Below, one piece after another: positions 1 to 5,177 of a stretch of DNA of 5,177 bases. Every line of letters starts with the position of its first letter. Positions within the stretch are counted from its first letter, which is position 1. Below the pieces are notes generated by a model. The model was not told the origin of the DNA. It saw only the letters and a program-made list of their open reading frames with translations, and ran no database searches. The translations under genes and the position numbers were made by a program. The stretch is from the NCBI GenBank assembly GCA_043749975.1, contig JAYVCL010000386.1, positions 1-5,177 of the forward strand, given 5' to 3'. The stretch is from JANYJJ01 sp043749975. Lineage in GTDB: Bacteria; Pseudomonadota; Gammaproteobacteria; Burkholderiales; Burkholderiaceae_C.

Positions 1-34
1 CAAGCACGACGACGGCAACGATCAAGCTTTGCAT
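1..34 (-). CDS. Start of small FeoB-associated membrane protein (partial, cut by window edge)
   Basis: An ATG at 34-32 opens a frame that runs off the left edge of the window. The 11 visible residues read MQSLIVAVVVL, which looks like the beginning of an N-terminal membrane helix. The start sits one base after the feoB stop codon, so translation is probably coupled to feoB. Short proteins with one N-terminal membrane segment commonly follow feoB, for example the cysteine-rich FeoB-associated family and DUF6587-type proteins of betaproteobacteria. Too little is visible to choose between them, and no cysteines fall in the visible part. That it is a gene at all rests on the position, the ATG and the hydrophobic start. 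Confidence 0.5.
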   Translation of the reverse strand, partial: MQSLIVAVVVL

Positions 35-35
35 T

Positions 36-1937
36 TCAGCCGCCCAGCCACAGCGTGGTTCGGTAAGTGATGAAGGCGGCCACGTAGGCCAGCACGAACA
101 GGTACACGGCCATGATCAGCGGGTAGCGCCACGAGTTGGTTTCGCGCTTGACGACCACCAGGGTCGAGATGCACTGCGGCGCGAACACGTACCACGCCAG
201 CAGCGAATAGGCCGTGGCCAGCGACCAGCCCTGCGCGATCACCGGCGACAGGTTGTCGGCGACCGCGTTGCCCGCCGCCGACATCGAATACACCGTGCCC
301 AGCGCGCCCACCGCCACCTCGCGCGCCGCCAGCCCGGGCACCAGGGCGATGGAGATTTGCCAGTTGAAGCCGATCGGTGCGAACACATGTTGCAGCGCCT
401 GGCCCAGCATGCCGGCCAGGCTGTACTGGATCGCCGGACCGACGGCACCGATGGGCGGCGACGGGTAGGTCGACAAAAACCACAGCACCACCATCAACGA
501 AAAGATGATGGTGCCCACGCGGCGCATGAAGATGCGCGCCCGCTCCCACAGCCCGAGCACGAGGTTGCGCAGGCCGGGCATGCGGTAGGGCGGCAGCTCG
601 AGCATCAGCGGCTGGTAGCGGCTTTTCATCCAGACCTTCTTGAAGACCCAGGCCACGCCCATTGCCGACACCACACCTGCCAGGTACAGGCCGAACAGCG
701 TCAGCCCGCGCAGGTTGAATCCGCCCAGGTTGCGGTTCGGCACGAAGGCACCGATCAGCAGCGCATACACCGGCAGCCGCGCCGAGCAGGTCATCAGCGG
801 CGCGACCATGATGGTGGCCAGGCGGTCTTTCCAGTTGGCGATGGTGCGCGTGGCCATGATGCCGGGAATGGCACATGCAAAGCTCGACAGCAGCGGGATG
901 AAGGCCCGGCCCGACAGGCCCACGGTGCCCATCAGGTTGTCGAGCAAAAACGCGGCGCGCGGCAGGTAGCCCGAGTCTTCGAGCAGCAGGATGAAGAAGA
1001 ACAGGATCAAGATCTGCGGCAGGAACACGATCACGCTGCCCGCACCGGCAATCACGCCGTCGACCAGCAAGCTGCGCAGCGGGCCGTCGGTCATGTGCGC
1101 GGTGGTCCATTCCCCTGCAAAGGCCATCACCGACCTGATCGCGTCCATCGGCACGTTGGCCCACGAGAACACCGCCTGAAAAATCAAAAAGAGCACCGCG
1201 GCCAGAATCACCAAGCCCCACACCGGGTGCATCACCACCGCGTCGATGCGGTGATGGAAGCGCTGGAACAGCGCCGCTTTGGGCACCGTCAGCGCCAGGA
1301 TCCGGCGCACCTCGGCCTGCAGCTCGGCCAGCGTCGGCGGGGTCAGCACGACGCCGTCGTCGCGCTGGGCGCGTTCGCCCGCAGCGAGTTCATGTTTGAG
1401 CTGGTGCTCCAACTGCAGCATCAACTGCGCATGCCCGTCGTGCTTGACGGCCACCGTCTCGACCACGGGGCAACCCAACTCGGCGGCCAGGCGCGGCACA
1501 TCGATGGCCAGGCCTTGCGAATGCGCCACGTCGGCCATGTTCAGCGCCACGATCATCGGGCGGCCCAGGCGTTTGAGTTCGAGCACCAGGCGCAGGTTCA
1601 TGCGCAAATTGGTGGCGTCGACCACTGCCACGATGGCGTCGGGTGCGGCTTCGCCGTGGCGGCGGCCCTCGATGACTTCAAGCGTGACCTGTTCATCGGG
1701 CGAAGCCGGGGTCAGGCTGTAGGCGCCGGGCAGGTCGACCACCGAGACGCTTTGCCCATTGCGCAAATGCGCCGTGCCCACCTTGCGCTCGACGGTCACG
1801 CCGGCGTAGTTGGCGACCTTCTGGCGCGCGCCGGTCAGCAGGTTGAACAGGGCCGTCTTGCCGCAGTTCGGGTTGCCCACCAGCGCCACGCTCCAAGCCG
1901 CAGCGTGGGGATACAGGATCGCGGGTGCGCTGGTCAT
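36..1937 (-). CDS. feoB: Ferrous iron transport protein B (GTPase-coupled Fe2+ permease)
   Basis: FeoB is the inner-membrane Fe2+ importer with a cytoplasmic G-protein domain. The 633-residue product has G1 GNPNCGKT at 21-28, a G2 Thr in AGVTVE (45-50), G3 DLPG at 68-71 and G4 NMAD at 133-136. A helical spacer domain follows to about residue 225. The membrane part runs from about 238 to the C-terminus with around eight or more hydrophobic segments. It includes the two Gate-type motifs: SFACAIPGIMATRTI (352-366), whose cysteine is a candidate metal ligand, and APQCISTLVVVKRE near 586-599. It is shorter than the 773-residue E. coli protein and has no cysteine-rich C-terminal tail, which is usual for many bacterial FeoBs. 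The ATG at 1937 lies 28 bp after feoA. No Shine-Dalgarno sequence is visible there; a 10-bp tandem repeat fills the gap. No FeoC gene is visible. Confidence 0.97.
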   Translation of the reverse strand: MTSAPAILYPHAAAWSVALVGNPNCGKTALFNLLTGARQKVANYAGVTVERKVGTAHLRNGQSVSVVDLPGAYSLTPASPDEQVTLEVIEGRRHGEAAPDAIVAVVDATNLRMNLRLVLELKRLGRPMIVALNMADVAHSQGLAIDVPRLAAELGCPVVETVAVKHDGHAQLMLQLEHQLKHELAAGERAQRDDGVVLTPPTLAELQAEVRRILALTVPKAALFQRFHHRIDAVVMHPVWGLVILAAVLFLIFQAVFSWANVPMDAIRSVMAFAGEWTTAHMTDGPLRSLLVDGVIAGAGSVIVFLPQILILFFFILLLEDSGYLPRAAFLLDNLMGTVGLSGRAFIPLLSSFACAIPGIMATRTIANWKDRLATIMVAPLMTCSARLPVYALLIGAFVPNRNLGGFNLRGLTLFGLYLAGVVSAMGVAWVFKKVWMKSRYQPLMLELPPYRMPGLRNLVLGLWERARIFMRRVGTIIFSLMVVLWFLSTYPSPPIGAVGPAIQYSLAGMLGQALQHVFAPIGFNWQISIALVPGLAAREVAVGALGTVYSMSAAGNAVADNLSPVIAQGWSLATAYSLLAWYVFAPQCISTLVVVKRETNSWRYPLIMAVYLFVLAYVAAFITYRTTLWLGG

Positions 1938-1959
1938 GGGACGGTCAGGGACGGTCAGG
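1938..1959. repeat. 10-bp tandem repeat in the feoA-feoB gap
   Basis: Two adjacent copies of GGGACGGTCA (plus strand, 1938-1947 and 1948-1957) give a perfect period-10 match through 1959. A further GGTCA at 1932-1936 overlaps the first codons of feoB. On the coding strand this fills the space just upstream of the feoB ATG where a ribosome binding site would be expected, and no AGGAGG-like sequence is present. It may simply be a slippage duplication. Confidence 0.8.
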
Positions 1960-1965
1960 CGCCGC

Positions 1966-2208
1966 TCAGACGGGCTGCACTTCGATGCACTGTGCCTCGA
2001 CCAAACGCAAGGCGAACAGGGTTTGACCGATCAACACCGCCAGCGGCTCACGCCCCCCCGGGCCGCGCCGCAGCAACTGCACAGGCTCGCCGGGAATGAA
2101 GCCGAGTTCACCCAGGCGGTGCAGTGCCACCCCGTCGATGTCGTTCGACGCAGCGCACAGCCGTTCGACCGTGGCGTGGGCACCGTTGGGCAGTTGAGTC
2201 AAAAGCAT
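1966..2208 (-). CDS. feoA: Ferrous iron transport protein A (FeoA, SH3-like)
   Basis: This is a small cytoplasmic partner of FeoB, with an SH3-like fold, needed for full Fe2+ uptake. The 80-residue product shows the family pattern: LTQLPNGAHATVERL at the N-terminus, RLGELGFIPGEPVQLLRRGP at 31-50, and a C-terminal strand pattern with FALRLVEAQCIEVQ (65-78). The length fits the family's usual 75-85 residues. The ATG at 2208 is chosen because it begins right at the conserved domain. An in-frame TTG at 2238 would add ten residues (MCAPLWFCRP) with no family counterpart and would lie close to the putative operator. No clear Shine-Dalgarno precedes the ATG. It is the first gene of the feo block, 28 bp before feoB. 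Confidence 0.92.
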   Translation of the reverse strand: MLLTQLPNGAHATVERLCAASNDIDGVALHRLGELGFIPGEPVQLLRRGPGGREPLAVLIGQTLFALRLVEAQCIEVQPV

Positions 2209-2250
2209 GGGGCGGCAAAACCAGAGTGGAGCGCACAAAAATACATCTGC

Positions 2251-2271
2251 AAATGCGATTCTCTCTCATTT
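2251..2271. promoter_or_regulatory. Putative Fur box upstream of feoA
   Basis: A 21-bp imperfect palindrome with arms AAATG and CATTT separated by 11 bp lies 43 bp upstream of the feoA ATG. Aligned by eye on the minus strand to the extended classical Fur palindrome (AAATGATAAT-G-ATTATCATTT), it matches 15 of 21 positions. It sits in an AT-richer pocket of the only sizeable gap in the window and directly upstream of an iron-uptake operon, which is where a ferric uptake regulator operator is expected. Clear -35 and -10 hexamers could not be assigned. Fur control of feoAB is well established in other bacteria; here it is inferred. Confidence 0.55.
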
Positions 2272-2356
2272 CGGTCTCGATTTGGAAATGTCCTTGTTTG
2301 TGCCTGTGCCGGCGCTTGCGCTTGTGTTCTTTGCGGCACGCCCGGTCGGGAACAAC

Positions 2357-2794
2357 TCAGCCGCGCCGCCGGTGGCTGGCGATCAGCGCCGCCATGCAGG
2401 CCCCGACGGCGGCATGCGCCCAACCCAGGGCGGGGCGGATGGTCTCGGGCGCGAAGTAGTACAGCCCGTAGCCGGTGAGTGCGAGCGCAGCGCCGATCGC
2501 GCACAGCATGACGCCCGAGTTGCGCTGCCCGGCCCAGCGGTGGCGACCCGTCAATCGCCACCCTTGCGGCACATGAGCGCCGGCCAGCAGGCCCAGCACG
2601 AACAGCCCCGCAAACGCCGCCAGCCCATGCAGGCGAATGAGCCACGCTTCAGACGGGTGGGGCAACTCACCGGCACCCGCACCGAGGCTGTAGTGCACGG
2701 CCAGCCACGCGATGCCGGTGAGCAGCAGCACGGTGCCCGTGGCGTACAGGGCGATCCGTTGCCAAGGGGCAAGACGGTGGGCGTGGCGCGTCAT
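2357..2794 (-). CDS. Four-helix membrane protein, candidate b-type cytochrome
   Basis: A 145-residue integral inner-membrane protein with four predicted helices at about 13-34, 50-74, 93-113 and 122-141. Basic residues cluster at the N-terminus, in the 80-91 loop and at the C-terminal RRRG, so both termini should be cytoplasmic. His56 and His127 fall at matching depth near the periplasmic side of helices 2 and 4. His74 and His141 fall near the cytoplasmic side of the same helices. This is the arrangement expected of bis-histidine b hemes, as in cytochrome b561-like and DUF4405-like proteins. There is no CXXCH motif. The ATG at 2794 is 3 bp after the apbE stop, so it is the last gene of the operon. 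A role as quinol-oxidising electron donor to the flavinylated protein is inferred from context. I do not recognise a named gene. Confidence 0.8.
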   Translation of the reverse strand: MTRHAHRLAPWQRIALYATGTVLLLTGIAWLAVHYSLGAGAGELPHPSEAWLIRLHGLAAFAGLFVLGLLAGAHVPQGWRLTGRHRWAGQRNSGVMLCAIGAALALTGYGLYYFAPETIRPALGWAHAAVGACMAALIASHRRRG

Positions 2795-2797
2795 GGC

Positions 2798-3622
2798 TCA
2801 CTGTTGGGCGTAGTCGAAGGCGCGCCATTGTGCCCGCAGCGCCGGGCACATCCGGTCGGCGGCGGCCGGGCACAGCAGCGCAACTTTGGTCAGCGCGTCG
2901 GCCACCGCTGCACTCGGTGCCTGCACGACCATCGAATGGGATGAGCGCACCGCGCGGCGGCTGCGTGGGTTGACGTGCGGGCTGTCTGCGTTGTTGATGT
3001 TGTCTGCGTTGCAAGACGTTGCGAGCGCGGCGTCGGTCAAGCTGGCAATCGTTTTCAGGCCGGCAGCAAAGCGCAACCGAACCGGCTGCGCATGGGGGCC
3101 GAAAGCGCGCATGTCGCCGCCTGCGTTGACCAGTCCCGACGCGATGCCCGATGCCTGCAAGCGCAGCACCGCGCAGTCCACCGCGTAGCCCTTGGCGATG
3201 CCGCCCAGGTCGACCCACACCGGCGACAGCACGCGCAGACGGTTGTCGCCCAGCAATTCGATGCCCTCAGCCAGGCTGGATGCGATGGGGGTTTGCGCAG
3301 CATCTGGCATCGGCAGCAGGCGGTTCGCCACCAGGGTGGGTGCGACGGCGGCATTGAAGACGCCGCCGCTGCGCACTTCCATCTCCAGCGCCAGGCGCAG
3401 CACCTGCCAGGTGTGCGCGCCGACGGCCAGCACGGCTCCAGCCGGTGCGCGCGCGAGCCTGCGCACATCGCTGCCCGGTTCATGAAAGCTCATCAATCGG
3501 TGCACCTCGGCCACGTCGGCAAAGGCAAGCTCGGTGGCGCGCAGAAAGGCGGCTTCGCCGGGCGCGGCAATGCTGATCTCGACCAGGGTGCCGAGCAGCG
3601 GCTTGGCGCGTCGTTTCAGCAT
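2798..3622 (-). CDS. apbE: FAD:protein FMN transferase (ApbE family)
   Basis: ApbE enzymes use FAD to attach FMN by a phosphoester bond to a Thr or Ser of target proteins. Numbering from the ATG at 3622 (274 residues), family landmarks are PLLGTLVEI (8-16), HRLMSFHEPGSDVRRL (41-56), GGVFNAAVAPTLV (86-98), VDLGGIAKGYAVD (137-149), LVNAGGDMRAFG (164-175), ATS (201-203) and ADALTKV (241-247). The Asp and Thr of the last motif correspond to the usual Mg2+ ligands. A TTG one codon upstream (3625) is a possible alternative start. No earlier start exists before an in-frame stop at 3653-3655, so the protein begins at the catalytic domain with no signal peptide or lipobox. The usual HI(I/V)DPRTG segment is altered to HVNPRSRRA and follows an Asn-rich stretch. 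The target is presumably the adjacent FMN-binding protein. Confidence 0.93.
   Translation of the reverse strand: MLKRRAKPLLGTLVEISIAAPGEAAFLRATELAFADVAEVHRLMSFHEPGSDVRRLARAPAGAVLAVGAHTWQVLRLALEMEVRSGGVFNAAVAPTLVANRLLPMPDAAQTPIASSLAEGIELLGDNRLRVLSPVWVDLGGIAKGYAVDCAVLRLQASGIASGLVNAGGDMRAFGPHAQPVRLRFAAGLKTIASLTDAALATSCNADNINNADSPHVNPRSRRAVRSSHSMVVQAPSAAVADALTKVALLCPAAADRMCPALRAQWRAFDYAQQ
2983..3011. repeat. Short direct repeat inside apbE
   Basis: The 11-mer TGTCTGCGTTG occurs at 2983-2993 and again at 3001-3011 (plus strand), offset 18 bp, which is exactly six codons. It encodes the repeated NAD in the Asn-rich stretch NADNINNAD of ApbE, in a locally AT-richer patch of an otherwise GC-rich gene. 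An in-frame duplication is the simplest reading. Confidence 0.75.
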
Positions 3623-3632
3623 CAAAGCGGCA

Positions 3633-4178
3633 TCAAAGTTTGCCGCTGGCTTTCAGCGTGCTCACCACCGCCACGATGCGGCGCACGCCGTCGGTGATGT
3701 GGGTGGTGCTGAGGGTCGCACCACTGATGTTGGCGATGTCTTCACCCACGCGGAGCTTGGCGTCTGCGCCTTTGCCGACGAACTGCTTGCGCCAGGCGGG
3801 CAGCCGAATTTCGTAGCCGTGGCTTTCGCGGTAGCTCAGGATCTCGATGTTGCGGACCTTGCCGTCAGTGCCGATGCCCACCGCGTAGTCGATCAGCTCG
3901 TACTTGCCGATCACGCCGTCGAACACCACCACGCCCAGCGGCGCATCGCCGTTCAGAGCCAGCATCACACGCCATGCGGCAGAGCGCGCGGGCAGGCCCG
4001 CCGCCTGCGCCACCGCGCGCATCTCATCCGGCGTGAGCTGCAGCGTGCTGTCGGTGAACGCCGTCGCTTCCGGAAAACAGCGCCGCGCCGCTTCTTCGGC
4101 TGTCGCGTATTGCGTGGCAGCAGCCCCCATGCTGGCCGCAGCCAAGGCTGCCCCAGACACCCATTGCATCGTGTTCAT
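3633..4178 (-). CDS. Exported FMN-binding domain protein with flavinylation motif
   Basis: A 181-residue protein of the FMN-binding (RnfG/NqrC-like) type, expected in the periplasm. Residues 1-21 form a hydrophobic Ala-rich segment ending in GAAA before TQ, a plausible signal peptide, although its n-region has no Lys or Arg. The FMN-binding core covers about 85-170, with KVRNIEILSYRESHGYEI (107-124), a Trp at 129 and QFVGK (132-136). The ApbE target motif is ISGATLST, with Thr155 as the likely site of covalent FMN. The Asp in GEDIANISGAT and the THITDGVRR that follows fit the family. The ATG at 4178 has a good GAAGG ribosome site 5 bp upstream, overlapping the porin stop. It lies between the porin (8 bp) and apbE (7-10 bp), so substrate and modifying enzyme are paired. 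Electron transfer is the family role; the partner is unknown. Confidence 0.9.
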   Translation of the reverse strand: MNTMQWVSGAALAAASMGAAATQYATAEEAARRCFPEATAFTDSTLQLTPDEMRAVAQAAGLPARSAAWRVMLALNGDAPLGVVVFDGVIGKYELIDYAVGIGTDGKVRNIEILSYRESHGYEIRLPAWRKQFVGKGADAKLRVGEDIANISGATLSTTHITDGVRRIVAVVSTLKASGKL

Positions 4179-4183
4179 CGCAG

Positions 4184-4188
4184 CCTTC
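4184..4188 (-). promoter_or_regulatory. Ribosome binding site of the FMN-binding protein gene
   Basis: GAAGG on the minus strand lies 5 bp before the ATG at 4178 and overlaps the TGA stop of the porin gene (4189-4187). It fixes the start of the FMN-binding protein and suggests translational coupling with the porin. It is the clearest Shine-Dalgarno sequence in the window. Confidence 0.7.
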
Positions 4189-5177
4189 AGAACGAGAAGC
4201 CCAGGCCCAGGTTGAAGCGGTCTGAATCCTTCGCGACCTTGTATCGCTGCACGTCGGCTTTGACCACGACACTGGGCGTGAGGTTGAAGTTGGCACCGAC
4301 CGTGGTCAGACCTTCGGTCTTGTAGCCCGCTGCGGCGATGCCGTCGAAACCACGTCCGGTGTTGACGATTTCATAGCGCGCGAATGGCGATATCGCGTAG
4401 TCGCCCGACAGCCTGAACCTGTAGGCCGCCTGCGCATAGAAGCCGTCGAACTGGTTCGGCACCAGGTACGGCGCACCTGCGAACGTGGCGTTCAATCCAC
4501 CCGCGCCGGTGATGCTGCCGCGGGCGTAGAGAGCGCTCAAATCCCATGCCCCGGGTGTCCATTTGGCATGCAGATCCCACAAGGTGTAGCGCGCGTTCGG
4601 TGTGGCAAAACCCGCCGTGCCGTGGCCCAGTTTGCCGCTCATCACGCCGCCGCCCAGGCGCAGCCCGGGAATGCCGCGCCAATCGGCTGCGCCGAACAGG
4701 GTCAGGTCTTTCGCCTTGGCCAATTGGCCTTCCTGGTGCACCACGCGCAGCGGCGATTGCACCGCATCGGCGTTCAGCGGATCCCACTTGCTCAGGTCGG
4801 GCCCGGACGACAGGCCGGCGCTCCACGAGACGCCGTTGTCGTGCTCGCCGAAGACTTGCAACCCCACCTCGCGCAGCGTCGACGGGATGATCGCGGTCTC
4901 GACCAACGGGCGCTCGACGCCGAAGAAAGTGTGCGGCTCGTGGTTCTGGTTCACCAGGCCGATAGGCATCAGGAACAAGCCGGCACGGGCGCCGTAGGTG
5001 TCGTTGAGCCGGTGTTCGACATACACCTGCTCAACGGCCACTTCGCCGCGGTCGGTCGCCGAGACCACGGCGTTCTCGACTTCCAGTTCCGCCACCACCT
5101 TGGTCTTCTCGTCGAAGCGGTGCTGGTGGCCGATCACGAAGCGGGTGATGTTGGCCTGCGTGGCCGAGCTGTCGCGG
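4187..5177 (-). CDS. Outer-membrane beta-barrel porin (5' end missing)
   Basis: The frame is open to the right edge, so 329 C-terminal residues are visible and the start and signal peptide lie outside. The GTG at 5137 is internal, not the start. The protein shows alternating amphipathic strands throughout and ends in a terminal Phe (GLGFSF), the signature recognised by the outer-membrane assembly machinery. A conserved-looking stretch at about 4860-4985 includes GLVNQNHEPHTFFGVERP and IIPSTLREVG. It resembles a family of poorly characterised proteobacterial porins related to the phosphate-selective porin O/P group. The substrate cannot be told from sequence. It is apparently the first visible gene of the operon with the FMN-binding protein, apbE and the cytochrome-like gene, which suggests it serves a redox or metal process in the envelope. 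Confidence 0.85.
   Translation of the reverse strand, partial: RDSSATQANITRFVIGHQHRFDEKTKVVAELEVENAVVSATDRGEVAVEQVYVEHRLNDTYGARAGLFLMPIGLVNQNHEPHTFFGVERPLVETAIIPSTLREVGLQVFGEHDNGVSWSAGLSSGPDLSKWDPLNADAVQSPLRVVHQEGQLAKAKDLTLFGAADWRGIPGLRLGGGVMSGKLGHGTAGFATPNARYTLWDLHAKWTPGAWDLSALYARGSITGAGGLNATFAGAPYLVPNQFDGFYAQAAYRFRLSGDYAISPFARYEIVNTGRGFDGIAAAGYKTEGLTTVGANFNLTPSVVVKADVQRYKVAKDSDRFNLGLGFSF

Noticed and set aside
22..1221. A 399-codon minus-strand frame overlapping feoB
   Set aside because: It is an out-of-frame Arg/Ala/Gly-rich shadow of feoB, with no domain signature.
357..2099. A 580-codon open frame on the plus strand opposite feoB
   Set aside because: Its product is low-complexity and rich in His, Gln and Arg, with no recognisable motif. 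It is antisense to a clear feoB and is explained by the high GC content and codon bias of that gene.
2209..2238. TTG at 2238 as the feoA start
   Set aside because: It adds ten residues unlike the FeoA family and moves the start close to the putative Fur box; the ATG at 2208 begins at the conserved domain.
2306..2350. Possible terminator after the cytochrome-like gene
   Set aside because: A 6-bp stem (GTGCCG/CGGCAC) with a 22-nt loop and a tiny CCCG-GT-CGGG hairpin are present, but there is no T-tract and the stems are weak, so a terminator cannot be supported.
3534..4325. A 263-codon plus-strand frame opposite apbE and the FMN-binding gene
   Set aside because: Composition is typical of antisense reading of GC-rich genes, and the minus strand here carries two well-supported genes.
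5135..5137. GTG at 5137 as the porin start
   Set aside because: The frame stays open to the window edge with barrel-like sequence, and no signal peptide follows this codon, so it is internal.

Overview
The window is GC-rich (by eye roughly two thirds G+C, not counted exactly), densely coded, and all recognisable genes lie on the minus strand. Codon use, the Feo proteins and the porin type suggest a Gram-negative proteobacterium, most likely a betaproteobacterium of the Burkholderiales. That placement is an impression from protein style, not a computed one.

In transcription order (right to left) there are two blocks. Block 1 (5177 to 2357) holds the 3' part of an outer-membrane porin gene, an exported FMN-binding-domain protein with a flavinylation motif, an ApbE-type FAD:protein FMN transferase, and a small four-helix membrane protein with histidines placed like those of a b-type cytochrome. 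These genes are 3 to 10 bp apart and look like one operon. Its promoter lies outside the window.

A 148-bp gap (2209-2356) follows, with a Fur-box-like palindrome about 43 bp upstream of the next start. Block 2 (2208 to 1) is feoA, feoB and the first 11 codons of a small hydrophobic protein cut by the window edge. This is a ferrous iron uptake operon.

Taken together (inference), a membrane cytochrome could pass quinol electrons to a covalently flavinylated periplasmic protein matured by the neighbouring ApbE. A porin would give outer-membrane access, and the FeoAB importer would use ferrous iron. A flavin-based ferric reductase feeding FeoB is the most interesting hypothesis here. The sequence shows only the neighbourhood and the motifs, not the reaction. 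No RNA genes, mobile elements or CRISPR arrays were seen.
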